Shown: positions 24,929-34,119 of the stretch, piece after piece
Position numbering within the stretch: position 1 is the first letter of the stretch
Layout of the letters: every line of letters begins with the position of its first letter
Origin: JACVRW01 sp963850205
Lineage (GTDB): Bacteria > Actinomycetota > Thermoleophilia > Solirubrobacterales > Thermoleophilaceae
Length of the DNA: 64,000 nucleotides
Direction of reading: 5' to 3'
Assembly: GCA_963850205.1 (NCBI GenBank)
Contig: CAWKKJ010000014.1
Span: 62,001-126,000, forward strand
Made by a program: the position numbers and the translations under genes
The notes under the pieces: model-generated
Told to the model about the DNA's origin: nothing
Database searches by the model: none
Seen by the model: the letters and a program-made list of their open reading frames with translations, nothing else

Positions 24929-25513
24929 GTGGGATCAATCCTGGATGCCGTGCGTCGTCCGCTGTGCGCGGGCGTGCTGGTGGGGGTCGTGCTGCTGTGC
25001 GGCGCCGGAGTGGCGTCGGCCGATCGCATTGCCGGTGCGAGCTCGGCCAGCGAGATGGTGGTGGAGCGAGGCGACCGCGGGAACGCCGTGCGCAGCATTC
25101 AGCGCGCTCTGGGCGTCTCCGCCGACGGCATCTTCGGCCCGCAGACCGAGCGGGCGGTGCGCCGTTTCCAGCGCCGCCGCGGCCTGCTGGTCGACGGCGT
25201 GGTTGGTCCGCAGACCCGTCAGGCGCTCGGCATCCCCTCCTTCAGCCGCTCGTCGGTGCGCCGCGGGCGCAGCCGCGGCGGTGGGGGCAGGCCGCGCATT
25301 CTCGATCAGATCGCCCAGTGCGAGTCAGGCGGGAACCCGCGCGCCGTGTCGCCGGGCGGGCTATACCGGGGGAAGTACCAGTTCAGCCGCGAGACCTGGG
25401 CCGGGCTGGGCGCGAAGGGCGATCCAGCCGACGCCCCGGAGTGGCTGCAGGACCGGATGGCGCTCAAGCTGTATCGGCAGTCCGGGAACGCGCCCTGGCC
25501 GAACTGCCCCTAG
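24929..25513 (+). CDS. secreted Rpf-like transglycosylase with peptidoglycan-binding domain
   Basis: A 194-aa exported protein: signal peptide (AGVLVGVVLLCGAGVASA, residues 14-31), a PG_binding_1 domain (VERGDRGNAVRSIQRAL to GPQTRQALG, about 46-105), a basic Gly/Arg linker, and an Rpf-like catalytic domain with the Glu in QIAQCESGGNPRAVS and the closing YRQSGNAPWPNC. It should cleave peptidoglycan during growth or resuscitation. The GTG start follows GGAAAGGGGAG. The c-di-AMP riboswitch in its leader links it to turgor and cell-wall signalling. The TAG stop runs into a hairpin repeat. Confidence 0.85.
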   Translation: MGSILDAVRRPLCAGVLVGVVLLCGAGVASADRIAGASSASEMVVERGDRGNAVRSIQRALGVSADGIFGPQTERAVRRFQRRRGLLVDGVVGPQTRQALGIPSFSRSSVRRGRSRGGGGRPRILDQIAQCESGGNPRAVSPGGLYRGKYQFSRETWAGLGAKGDPADAPEWLQDRMALKLYRQSGNAPWPNCP

Positions 25514-25550
25514 CCGCAAGCAGCCGGCTCGGCCGGCTGCGCGCGGATGG
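25511..25550 (+). repeat. dispersed hairpin repeat, copy D
   Basis: Plus-strand copy starting with the TAG stop of the Rpf-like gene: CCGC, AA, GCAGCCGGC, loop TCG, GCCGGCTGC, GC, GCGG. It lies 12 nt from the stop of the convergent MFS gene, so it could end both transcripts. Confidence 0.7.
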
Positions 25551-25562
25551 CGATCTCGGACC

Positions 25563-26714
25563 CTACGCCGCTGACCGCGTCGCCATCCGCCTGGCGAAGG
25601 TGGCCACCCCGGCCAGGGTGGCCGCGCAGACGAATCCCAGCACGCCGTAGGGGACGGCGTCGGCCGTCGCCTCAGCGAGGGCCCCGCCGCCGCCCGAGCC
25701 CACGAGGTGGCCGACCGCCCAGGCCAGGTTGGCCAGGGCAAAGGCGAGCCCCTGGTCGAGCCCGGCCTCCTCGGAGGCGTCGGAGAGCAGCGCCATGGCG
25801 GGGGCCCAGAATGCGCCGAGGAAGGCGATCGCCACCAGCACGGACGCTCCCACCAGCAGCACCGTGCCCGGCAGGGGAAGCAGCACCGCCATCATCACCG
25901 CCCCGGTCAGGCCGGCGCGAATGGGAACCAGCCGGCCGCGACGGTCGGAGAGCCGGCCGGCCAGCGGGCTCACCACCGCCTCGACGCCCGCGGTGACCAG
26001 GAAGATCGCGGCGATCGTCGCCCCGGTTGCACCCAGGTCGTCGAGCCGGAGCGGGGCCAGGACCTCGACCACGCCGGCGTACAGCGCCGGGAGGGTGAAC
26101 AGCCAGAAGCCGGCGAGGACAGCTCGCTGCCGCAGGGCGGTGCCCAGCCCGCGCAGCCCGCCGCCCTCGGCGGGGGCGATGCCGGGCAGCGTCCAGGCCC
26201 AGGCCGCCAGACCGGCGGCCAGGACCGCCACCCCGCTGAACACGGCCTCGGGGCTGAGCACGCTGGCCGCCCCGCCCAGCACCGGGCCCAGGAGCACGCC
26301 GACGATGGCGGCCGAGAGCGCCGCCCCGATCATCTCCCCGCGACGCTCCGGCGGGGAGGCCGACACCAGCCAGGCCATCCCGGCCGCCCACATGCACGCC
26401 CCGCCCACCCCCTGCACGAAGCGGGCGGCGTCGAGGAGGACGATGGTGTGGGCGAACGCGAAGGCCAGGCTGGAGGCGCCCAGCAGCGCCAGCCCGAGCA
26501 GCAGGGCCGGCTTGACGCCCCAGCGAGCGGCGATCCAGCCGGCCGGCACCGCGGCGGCGAAGGTGCCCGCCGGATAGGCGGCCGCCAGCACCCCGGCGCC
26601 GGTCTTCGACAGGCCGAAGTCGTCCGCGTACTGCGGCAGCAGCGGAGCGACTGCGGCGAAGAACATCGTGTCGACGAGCACCACCGCCGCGACAAGCCAG
26701 AACAGGCGGCGCAT
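25563..26714 (-). CDS. MFS transporter
   Basis: A 383-aa integral membrane protein with about 12 hydrophobic segments. The N-half has the MFS motif around GWIAARWGVKPALLLGLALL and RFVQGVGGACMWAAGMAWL; the second half repeats it at LAGRLSDRRGRLVPIRAGL. This resembles drug/metabolite efflux families, but the substrate is unknown. The ATG at 26714 is 32 bp from the start of the divergent peptidase; TAGCAT six nt upstream could be a -10 for a leaderless transcript. Confidence 0.85.
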   Translation of the reverse strand: MRRLFWLVAAVVLVDTMFFAAVAPLLPQYADDFGLSKTGAGVLAAAYPAGTFAAAVPAGWIAARWGVKPALLLGLALLGASSLAFAFAHTIVLLDAARFVQGVGGACMWAAGMAWLVSASPPERRGEMIGAALSAAIVGVLLGPVLGGAASVLSPEAVFSGVAVLAAGLAAWAWTLPGIAPAEGGGLRGLGTALRQRAVLAGFWLFTLPALYAGVVEVLAPLRLDDLGATGATIAAIFLVTAGVEAVVSPLAGRLSDRRGRLVPIRAGLTGAVMMAVLLPLPGTVLLVGASVLVAIAFLGAFWAPAMALLSDASEEAGLDQGLAFALANLAWAVGHLVGSGGGGALAEATADAVPYGVLGFVCAATLAGVATFARRMATRSAA

Positions 26715-26746
26715 GTCTCGATGCTACGAGGTGGCAGGATCCGGGC

Positions 26747-28069
26747 GTGCCCGCGCTGCTGGAGGAGCTCATCGACTTCCTGCGCATCCCATCGGTGTCC
26801 ACAGGCGGGGGCGACGCCGAGGCGCTGTCGGCGGCCTGCGGGTGGGTGTGCGACCGCATCGAGGCCGCCGGGGGCGAGGCGGAGGCCGTGACCCTCGACG
26901 GCGGCCACCCGATGGCGGTCGGCGAGTTGCGCGCGGCCGCCGCCGGAGCCCCGACCGTGCTGGCCTACGGGCACTACGACGTCCAGGACCCGGGGCCGCT
27001 CGAGGCGTGGGAGAGCCCGCCGTTCGAGCCCGACGAGCGGGACGGGCGCCTGTACGCGCGTGGCGCCGCCGACGACAAGGGCAACTTCCTCCCCCTGCTG
27101 CACGTGGCCTGCCACATGGCCCGCGCGGGCGAGCTGCCGGTGAACGTGCGCTTCCTGGTGGAGGGCGAGGAGGAGATCGGCAGCCCCTCGGTGCTGCGCC
27201 GGCTCGCCGAGGACGACCCGGGGGCCGACTGCGCGATCGTGTTCGACTCGCTCATGGCCGACGAGCGCACCCCGGCCATCGCGGTGGCCACCCGCGGGAT
27301 GGTCAAGGCCGACGTGACGGTGCGCACCGCCGAGCGCGACCTGCACTCCGGCCTGTACGGCGGGGCGGTGATGAACGCGGCGCACGTGCTGCTGGCGATG
27401 CTGGCCGAGCTGGCGCCCGACGCCGAGGGCCGCGTTCGTCCCGAGCTGGCAGCCGGCGTGATCGCGCCCACCGAGGCCGAGCGCGAGTCCTGGCACCGGC
27501 TGCCGCCGGGCGCCGAGGCGCTGGCGGCGGTGGGGGCGGCCGAGGTCGCACCCGGCGCGGCGCAGGAGCTCTACGAGCGGGTCGGGGCCCTCCCGGCGAT
27601 GGACGTGAACCTGCTCGCCGGGGGCGAGCCGCGCACCATCGTCCCCTCCGAGGCGCGCGGTTTCGTGAGCCTGCGGCTGGCGCCCGGCCAGCGCGCCGAG
27701 GAGATGGCCGGCGTGATGGAGGGGCTGCTGCGGGCCGCGGCGCCGGCGCAGGCGCAAGTGGAGATCGAGTGGGAGCTGGCCGACCCGTCGCTGTTCGACC
27801 CGCGGGACCCCGCGCTCGTGCTGGGCGCCGAGGCGCTGGAGCGGGCCTGCGGCGTGGCCCCGGTGCTGATGCGCCTGGGCGGCACCCTGCCGCTGCTCTC
27901 GGTGCTGGCCGACCGCGGCATCCCCACCATCGTCAGCGGCTTCGTGCTCGACGCCGACGCCATTCACGCTCCCAACGAGAGCTACCGGCTCGAGAGCCTG
28001 CGCCTGGGCGAGCTGGCCGCGGCGGAGCTGTACCGGGGTCTCGCCGGGCTACGCGACGCGCCGGCGTAG
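26747..28069 (+). CDS. M20-family dipeptidase/carboxypeptidase
   Basis: A 440-aa cytosolic zinc peptidase. Metal-site motifs: AYGHYDVQDPG (His, Asp near residue 75), ARGAADDKGNFL (bridging Asp near 108), EGEEEIGSPS (catalytic Glu and Zn-binding Glu near 142), a His in AERDLHSGLYGG within the dimerisation domain, and a late His in DADAIHAPNE. This layout matches M20 dipeptidases that cleave small peptides. GTG start with no clear ribosome site. The 3' end overlaps the methyltransferase gene on the other strand by 21 nt. Confidence 0.85.
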   Translation: MPALLEELIDFLRIPSVSTGGGDAEALSAACGWVCDRIEAAGGEAEAVTLDGGHPMAVGELRAAAAGAPTVLAYGHYDVQDPGPLEAWESPPFEPDERDGRLYARGAADDKGNFLPLLHVACHMARAGELPVNVRFLVEGEEEIGSPSVLRRLAEDDPGADCAIVFDSLMADERTPAIAVATRGMVKADVTVRTAERDLHSGLYGGAVMNAAHVLLAMLAELAPDAEGRVRPELAAGVIAPTEAERESWHRLPPGAEALAAVGAAEVAPGAAQELYERVGALPAMDVNLLAGGEPRTIVPSEARGFVSLRLAPGQRAEEMAGVMEGLLRAAAPAQAQVEIEWELADPSLFDPRDPALVLGAEALERACGVAPVLMRLGGTLPLLSVLADRGIPTIVSGFVLDADAIHAPNESYRLESLRLGELAAAELYRGLAGLRDAPA

Positions 28070-28669
28070 GCGGTGGATCGACACGCGGGCCGAGCGCGGG
28101 CTCACCGTGGTCCGAACCCGCCACTCGAGAGCGGCGTGCTCCAGGAAGTCGGCGGCCAGCGGGCGCCCCGGGTCGGCGATCAGCACCTCGCTGCGGCCGT
28201 CGGTCAGGCGGGGCAGCAGGTCGAGCAGCAGGTCGACGTTGCGGCGCTCGTAGAGCACGTCGGAGGCCAGAACGAGCGGCCAGGGAGCGCGCTCGAGTAG
28301 CGGCTCGGGCGCGGCCCAGGAGCAGACCATCGTCTCGACCTCCACGTCGTTGCGGGCCGCGTTGGCCGCCGTGGCCAGCAGGGCGTCGGGCGACCAGTCG
28401 CTGGCCAGCACCCGCCCTCCGGCGCGGGCAGCGGCGATGCTGGGCAGGCCGAGGCCGCAGCCCAGCTCCAGGGTCGGGCGCCCGCGCAGGGAGCGCAGGG
28501 AGACGTCGTGGGCGAGGCCCACCGCGCTGGTCCAGAGCTCGGCCCAGTAGGGCAGGAACTCCTCACGCTCGAACGACTCCTCGGTGAGGAGCGCCTCCGC
28601 GTCCCGCGGGCGGGACAGCTCCACCTCGCCGCCGGGCAGCGGGATGCGCTCCTCGACAGCATCCGTCAT
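28049..28669 (-). CDS. class I SAM-dependent methyltransferase (Methyltransf_16-like)
   Basis: A 206-aa Rossmann-fold methyltransferase. The segment FLPYWAELWTSAVGLAHDV precedes motif I LELGCGLGLPSIAAARAGG and the acidic loop ASDWSPDALL; VLASDVLYERRNVDLLLDL follows. This pattern resembles the family that includes protein-lysine methyltransferases, but the substrate cannot be assigned. Its ATG overlaps the pepF-like stop (ATGA), so it is translated with that gene. Confidence 0.75.
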   Translation of the reverse strand: MTDAVEERIPLPGGEVELSRPRDAEALLTEESFEREEFLPYWAELWTSAVGLAHDVSLRSLRGRPTLELGCGLGLPSIAAARAGGRVLASDWSPDALLATAANAARNDVEVETMVCSWAAPEPLLERAPWPLVLASDVLYERRNVDLLLDLLPRLTDGRSEVLIADPGRPLAADFLEHAALEWRVRTTVSPRSARVSIHRLRRRVA

Positions 28670-30459
28670 GCCAGCCGTCCGGCCTCCCGCGCGGCCGCCT
28701 CGGCGGCCTCGAGCTGGCGCCCGATCAGATCCAGCCCCGCGCTCCAGAAGCCCGGGTCGGCCAGGTCCACGCCCACGATCGCGCCCAGCTCCTGGGGCGG
28801 GCGCGAGCCGCCCGCGCGCAGCAGCTCGAGGTAGGCGGGCACGAACGCCTCGCCCTCCTCCTCGTAGCGGCGGTAGACCGAAAGGGCCAGCAGGTGGCCG
28901 TAGGCGTAGGCGTACACGTAGCCCGGCACGTCCACGAAGTGCCAGACGTACGACCACCAGACGCCGTAGTCGTCGTCCAGCTCGACGCTGTCGCCCAGCA
29001 GGTCGGTCTGGGTGGACAGCCACAGTTCGCCGAAGCGATCGACCGACAGCTCGCCCGCCTCGCGCCGTTCGGTGTGCACCGCGTGCTCGAAGCGGTTCAT
29101 CGCCACCTGGCGGAACACCGCCGCCACCGCGCCGTCGAGCGAGCCCGCCAGGAGGTCGAGCCGCTCAGCCGGGCCGGGCGCCCGCTCGAGCAGCCGCTCC
29201 AGCACGATGGTCTCGCCGAAGATCGACGCGGTCTCGGCCAGCGTGAGCGGCGTGCTGAAGTGGAAGATGCCCTGGTCGCGGGCCAGCGAGGCGTGCACCC
29301 CGTGGCCCAGCTCGTGGGCCAGCACCAGCACGTCGTGCGGGCGCGAGGTGTAGTTGAGCATCAGGTAGGGGTGGGCCGAGGGCACGGTGTAGGAGCAGAA
29401 CGCGCCCCCGCGCTTGCCCGGCCGCGGCGGGCCGTCGATGTACCCGTTGGCGAAGAACGGCTCCGCGGCCCCGCCCAGGTCGGGCGAGAAGCCGGCGTAG
29501 CAGTCCATGACGATCTCGCGCGCCTCCGCGTAGGTGATCTCGTCCTGGCTGTCGCTCACCGGCGCCATGCGGTCGTAATGGGACAGCCGGTCGAGCCCCA
29601 GCAGCCCGGCCTTGAGGCCATACCAGCGCCGGGCCAGGTCGTAGCGCGACCGGACGGCCTCGATCAGAGCGGCCACCGACTCGTCGCTGGCCTCGTTGGC
29701 CAGATTCCGCGAGGCCAGCCAGTGCGGATAGGAGCGCAGACGATCCTTGGTGGCCTTGTCCGCCAGCAGGGTGTTGAACACGAACGCGCGGGTGCGCAGC
29801 CCCTCGCGCAGCGACGTGGTGAGGCCCGCCGCCGCCTCGGCCCGGCGCTCGCGCGCGGGATCCTGGAGCCGGCTCAGCGCCTCCTCGAGCGAGATGGTCT
29901 CGGAGCCGTCCGGCAGCGTGACCTCGATGGCCGAGGTCTGCTCGGTGAACAGTCGCTGGAAGGCCGAGGGGCCGGTGACGCTGGTCTCGGTGAGGATCCG
30001 CTCCTCCGGCTCCGAGAGCTGGTGGGGGCGGTAGCGGCGAACGGTCCGCAGGTGGTGGCGGCAGAAGTCGAGCTCGCCGGAGGCCAGGATCTCCTCGGCC
30101 TGCCGCTCGTCGACCAGGTTCCACTCGAGCTCGAAGAACAGCAGCTCGGTCTCGATCGCCGCGCCCTTCTCCTGGGCCCGCTGCATGAGCGCTCCACGCT
30201 TGGGATCGGCGGTGTCGAGCGAGAAGTCGAGCATCGCGTAGGACCCGGCGCGGCCCACGAGGTCGTAGATCGCGGCCAGCTCGCGCATGGCCTCGGCCAT
30301 CCCCTCGGCCCCCAGCTCGGTCACCCGGCCACGGTGCTCGGCGGCGAAGGCCTCGGCGCGCTCGCGGGCCTGGGCGAGCAGGTCGTCGACGCCCTCGGCG
30401 CCGTGGCCGCCCACGAGCGGCTGAAGGTCCCAGGCTACGGCTTCCAGTGTGGCGTCCAT
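28666..30459 (-). CDS. pepF: M3-family oligoendopeptidase F-like metallopeptidase
   Basis: A 597-aa (or 600-aa from GTG 30468) cytosolic zinc peptidase that cleaves short peptides. The zinc site is HELGHGVHASLA near residue 390, with the third ligand Glu in TLAETASIFGETI about 25 residues on. The N-terminal helical domain and the C-terminal YAYAYGHLLAL region are typical. On the minus strand TATCGT lies seven nt before ATG 30459, which supports this start on a leaderless mRNA. It is transcribed with the methyltransferase. Confidence 0.85.
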   Translation of the reverse strand: MDATLEAVAWDLQPLVGGHGAEGVDDLLAQARERAEAFAAEHRGRVTELGAEGMAEAMRELAAIYDLVGRAGSYAMLDFSLDTADPKRGALMQRAQEKGAAIETELLFFELEWNLVDERQAEEILASGELDFCRHHLRTVRRYRPHQLSEPEERILTETSVTGPSAFQRLFTEQTSAIEVTLPDGSETISLEEALSRLQDPARERRAEAAAGLTTSLREGLRTRAFVFNTLLADKATKDRLRSYPHWLASRNLANEASDESVAALIEAVRSRYDLARRWYGLKAGLLGLDRLSHYDRMAPVSDSQDEITYAEAREIVMDCYAGFSPDLGGAAEPFFANGYIDGPPRPGKRGGAFCSYTVPSAHPYLMLNYTSRPHDVLVLAHELGHGVHASLARDQGIFHFSTPLTLAETASIFGETIVLERLLERAPGPAERLDLLAGSLDGAVAAVFRQVAMNRFEHAVHTERREAGELSVDRFGELWLSTQTDLLGDSVELDDDYGVWWSYVWHFVDVPGYVYAYAYGHLLALSVYRRYEEEGEAFVPAYLELLRAGGSRPPQELGAIVGVDLADPGFWSAGLDLIGRQLEAAEAAAREAGRLA

Positions 30460-30478
30460 TTTCGTCACGATAGAGGGC
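30460..30478. promoter_or_regulatory. overlapping divergent promoters
   Basis: The two start codons are 19 bp apart (10 bp if pepF starts at GTG 30468). The same few bases offer a -10 on each strand: TATCGT on the minus strand and CACGAT on the plus strand, each about 7 nt from its start. Two RNA polymerases could not bind at once. Confidence 0.4.
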
Positions 30479-31384
30479 GTGACCGCTCAGACACCGACCC
30501 CGCTGGAGGAGGCTCCGGCCGCGCTCGCCGGCGGGCGCCGGCTGCTGCTCAAGCGTGAGGATCAACACGAGCTCGGCGCGTTCAAGTGGCGCGGGGCGCT
30601 GCCCACCCTCGAGGCCTTCAAGGCCCGCGGGGCCGACGCGGTGATCACCGCCTCGACCGGCAACCACGGCGCGGCCACCGCCTGGGCGGCTCGGCGGACA
30701 CAGATCAAGGCGGTGGTGTTCTGCCCCGAGGGCTCGAGCCGGGCCAAGCTGCGGTTCATGGAGGATCTGGGCGCCGAGCTGCACCTGGTGGGCGCCGACG
30801 TGGACGAGGCCAAGGACGCCGCGCGCGCCCTGGCCGCCGAGCGGGACCAGCCCTTCTTCGAGGACGGCGCCGAGCCCGCCCAGTTCGACGGCTACCGGGC
30901 GATCGCCGACGAGCTCGTCGAGCAGCTGGGCGAGCCGCCGGCGACCGTGGTCGTGCCGGTGGGCAACGGGGCCCTCATCATCGGCGTGGCGCGCGGGCTG
31001 CCCCGCGGGACGACGGTGGGGGTGGCGGCCAAGGAGGCGCCGGTGATGGCGCTCAGCGTCGCCGCCGGGCGTCCGGTCACCTCGGACCGATCGGCCACGT
31101 TCGCCGACGGCATGGCCGTCCGGGTGGCGGTGCCGCTGGCGGTGGAGGAGATGGTGGGGCTGGGAATCGCGATGCTGGAGGTCTCCGAGCGGGCGCTGGC
31201 CGAGGCGCTGGGGGCGTTCGCCGCGGCAGGCCTGCGAGTGGAGGGCTCGGCGGTCGCGGGCTACGCCGCGCTCGACCAGCTGGAGGATCGCGGCGATCCC
31301 GTGGTGCTGATCGTGACCGGCCACAACATCGACGACGAGCTCCACCGCCGGGCCGTCGAGCACCCGGAGAGCTTCCCGGACTGA
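30479..31384 (+). CDS. threonine dehydratase-like PLP enzyme (fold type II)
   Basis: A 301-aa pyridoxal-phosphate enzyme. The PLP lysine is in ELGAFKWRGA (about residue 41), the Asn-containing substrate loop is TASTGNHGAAT, and the phosphate-binding loop is VPVGNGALIIG. Such enzymes deaminate threonine or serine, or racemise serine; no C-terminal ACT domain is present, so it would not be feedback-controlled like biosynthetic IlvA. The GTG start is 10-19 bp from pepF. Its stop overlaps the acyl-CoA dehydrogenase ATG (TGATG). Confidence 0.8.
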   Translation: MTAQTPTPLEEAPAALAGGRRLLLKREDQHELGAFKWRGALPTLEAFKARGADAVITASTGNHGAATAWAARRTQIKAVVFCPEGSSRAKLRFMEDLGAELHLVGADVDEAKDAARALAAERDQPFFEDGAEPAQFDGYRAIADELVEQLGEPPATVVVPVGNGALIIGVARGLPRGTTVGVAAKEAPVMALSVAAGRPVTSDRSATFADGMAVRVAVPLAVEEMVGLGIAMLEVSERALAEALGAFAAAGLRVEGSAVAGYAALDQLEDRGDPVVLIVTGHNIDDELHRRAVEHPESFPD

Positions 31385-32548
31385 TGTCCGCTCCGCGGCC
31401 GCCACTCGAGATCACGCCCGAGCAGCGGGAGATCCAGCGGGTGTGCCGGGACTTCGCCGCCCGTGAGATCCGCCCCATCTCGCTGGCCGTGGACGAGGCC
31501 GACACCGAGCTCCCGCGGGACGTGTGGAAGAAGGCGGCCGCGATCGGCCTGACGTCGTTCATGCTGCCCGAGGAGCTGGGGGGCGCGGGCATGACCGACT
31601 GCCTGACCGGCTGCATCGTCCAGGAGGAGCTCTCCCACGGCTGCGCCGGCATCGGCAACCTGATCACCTCCAACGGCTTCTTCGCGGAGCCGCTGCTGGC
31701 GCTCGGCACCGACGCCCAGCAGCGGCGCTGGCTGGAGCCGCTGGGCGGCGAGCGCCCTCCCCTCACGGCGCTGGCCACCACCGAGCCGGCGGCGGGCTCG
31801 GACGCCGCCTCGATCCAGACGACCGCCCGCCGGGCCGACGGGGGCTACGTCATCAGCGGCCAGAAGAGCTGGATCTCCAACGGCGGGGTGGCGGACTACT
31901 ACGTGGTGTTCGCCACGGTCGAGCCGGGCAGCGGCCACCGCGGCGTCACCGCCTTCGTGCTCGAGCGCGGCGACGAGGGTCTCGTGTGCGGGGAGCCGAT
32001 GAGGAAGATGGGGCAGCGGGCGATCGTCAACACCGAGCTGTTCCTGGAGGACGTGTCCGTGGCCGAGGACCGCCGGCTCGGCGACGAGGGCCAGGGATTC
32101 CGTGGGCTGATGGCCACCTTCGACCGCTCGCGGGTGACCCTCGGCGCCTCCGCCACCGGCCTGGCCCGCGCCGCGCTGGAGTACGCCACCGCCTACGCGA
32201 AGGAGCGCGAGCAGTTCGGCAAGCCGATCGCCGAGCACCAGGCGGTGGCCTTCCGCCTGGCCGACATGGCGCTCCGGGTGGACGCGTCGCGCCTGCTGGT
32301 GTGGCGCGCGGCCCGCGCGCTGGACGCGGGGGAGCGGGCCACCGCGGAGGCCGCCATGGCCAAGCTGCACGCTTCCGAGACCGCGATGTGGTGCACCTGG
32401 GCCGCGGTGCAGACCCTCGGCGGCTGGGGCTACTCGCGCGAGTACCCGGTGGAGAAGTGGATGCGCGACGCGAAGCTGGAGGAGATCGAGGAGGGCACCT
32501 CGGACATCCAGCGGCTGATCATCGCTCGCGAGCTGCTCCGAGGACTAA
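31384..32548 (+). CDS. acyl-CoA dehydrogenase, with a frameshift at the very end
   Basis: An FAD-dependent acyl-CoA dehydrogenase of about 387 aa. Motifs: ALATTEPAAGSDAASIQT and GQKSWISNGG (FAD and substrate contacts), KEREQFGKPIAEHQ, QTLGGWGYSREYPVEKWMRD and the catalytic Glu region LEEIEEGTSDIQRLIIAREL. The reading frame misses a stop and would run about 330 codons antisense over the next gene. One extra base near 32535-32545 would bring the TAA at 32546-32548 into frame, just where the family ends, so that is taken as the true end. Translationally coupled to the upstream dehydratase. Confidence 0.8.
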
Positions 32549-34119
32549 GCGCCCTCCACGTGGACCACGGTGGGGCGGTCGGCCGCGAACGCGCCCTCGA
32601 GCGCGCTCGCCAGCGAGGCGCGGTCCTCGGCGAACACCCCCTCGCAGCCCAGGGAACGACCCAAGGCAGCGAAATCGATCCGGTCGAGGTCGACCGCGTG
32701 GACGGGGTCGTCCCGCTCGGCCATCTGGTTGCGGATCTCGCCGTAGCCGGCGTTGTCCACGACCACCACCGGCAGCGGGAGGCGCAGCTGCGCCGCCGCG
32801 GCCAGTTCGCCCACGGTGAACATGATGCCGCCGTCGCCCATCAGCGCGAGCACCCGCGCGTCGGGCCGGCCCACCTTCGCGCCGATGGCCGCCGGCAGGC
32901 CGTAGCCGAGCGTGCCGTACCCGGTGGGATACAGAAACGCGCCCGGGTGATAGGCCGGCAGCGCCGCGACGGCCCCGTGGTAGCAGACCATCGCGCTGTC
33001 GCCGGCGACGATCCCGTCCCGCCCCAGCACCTCCGCGATCTCCTCGAAGATCCACGACCAGCGCGCCCCAAGCTCCGCGGCCTCCTCGAGGTGGCGGGCC
33101 CGCCAGCGCTCGGCCCGCTCGCGGCCGGCCGGGCCGTCACCGTCGCCCAGCCGGCTGTGCAGGTCGGCGAGCACCCGCGCGGCGTTGCCCACCAGCGCCG
33201 TGGCGGGCACGGCGTTGGCCAGCGCCTGCGCGGGGTCGATGTCGACCCGCACCACCTTGCCGTCCAGCGGCAGCGGGCCCAGCCAGGCCTCGGCCGGCGA
33301 GAGCCCGCTGCCCGCGACCAGCACCACGTCGCTGTCCTCGGCCAGCTCGCGGGTCACCGCACGGGCCAGCCCGGCCCCGGCGCTCAGCGGATGGTCCTCG
33401 GCCAGCACGCCCTTGCCGTTGATCGTGCACACGACCGGCGCGCCGAGCAGCTCGGCCAGGGCGCGGACCTCGGCCGCCGCCCCGCGCGCACCACCGCCGG
33501 CGATGATCATGGGGCGCTGGGCCTGCGCCAGCCGGTCGGCGCCGTCTGAGAGCGCGCCCGGGTCGGGGGCCGTCACAGCGCGCGCGATCGGCGGCACGTC
33601 CGCCGTCTCGGCCCGCTCGGTGAGCACGTCGACGGGGATCTCCAGCGCCACCGGGCGCGGGCGGCCGCCGGTCATGTCGGCGAACGCCTCGGCCACCGCG
33701 AGCGGTATCTCGGGCACGCTGGTGACCCGCCGGCAGTAGGCGACTACGGCGTCCAGCGCGGCTCGCTGGTCCTTGGTCTCGTGCAGCTCGCCGTTGCCGC
33801 CGCCTGGGTGGCGCACGGGCATCCCGGCCGAGACGCACAGGACGGGCACCGAGTCCGAGTAGGCCTGCCCAAGCGCGGTGGCCGCGTTCAGCGCGGCGGG
33901 CCCCGAGGTGGTGATGCACACGCCCGGGCGCCCGGTGACCCGCGCGTAGCCGTCGGCTGCGAAGCCGGCTCCCTGCTCGTGGCGCGGGCTGAGGTGCCGG
34001 ATACCGGCGGCCGGGAGGTGCGCGTAGAGCTCGAGGTTGTGGGTCCCGGGGATGCCCCAGGCGACCTCCACGCCGTGGGCGGCGAGGGCGTCGGCCAGGG
34101 CCTGGCCGCCGCTCTTCAC
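32545..34119 (-). CDS. ThDP-dependent 2-oxoacid decarboxylase / acetolactate synthase family
   Basis: A 524-aa thiamine-diphosphate enzyme with three domains. The catalytic Glu is in RHEQGAGFAADGYARVTG (about residue 48), and the ThDP/Mg motif is GDGGIMFTVGELAAA to VVVVDNAGYGEIRNQM near residue 425. WGIPGTHNLELY at the start resembles 5-guanidino-2-oxopentanoate decarboxylase (AruI), but acetolactate synthase-like activities are also possible. GTG start overlaps the aminotransferase stop, so a transamination followed by decarboxylation of the resulting 2-oxoacid is a reasonable inference. Its stop overlaps the acyl-CoA dehydrogenase stop. Confidence 0.8.
   Translation of the reverse strand: MKSGGQALADALAAHGVEVAWGIPGTHNLELYAHLPAAGIRHLSPRHEQGAGFAADGYARVTGRPGVCITTSGPAALNAATALGQAYSDSVPVLCVSAGMPVRHPGGGNGELHETKDQRAALDAVVAYCRRVTSVPEIPLAVAEAFADMTGGRPRPVALEIPVDVLTERAETADVPPIARAVTAPDPGALSDGADRLAQAQRPMIIAGGGARGAAAEVRALAELLGAPVVCTINGKGVLAEDHPLSAGAGLARAVTRELAEDSDVVLVAGSGLSPAEAWLGPLPLDGKVVRVDIDPAQALANAVPATALVGNAARVLADLHSRLGDGDGPAGRERAERWRARHLEEAAELGARWSWIFEEIAEVLGRDGIVAGDSAMVCYHGAVAALPAYHPGAFLYPTGYGTLGYGLPAAIGAKVGRPDARVLALMGDGGIMFTVGELAAAAQLRLPLPVVVVDNAGYGEIRNQMAERDDPVHAVDLDRIDFAALGRSLGCEGVFAEDRASLASALEGAFAADRPTVVHVEGA

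Noticed and set aside
32549..33549. C-terminal extension of the acyl-CoA dehydrogenase
   Set aside because: It is antisense to a clear ThDP enzyme and begins exactly where the family ends; a one-base indel explains it.
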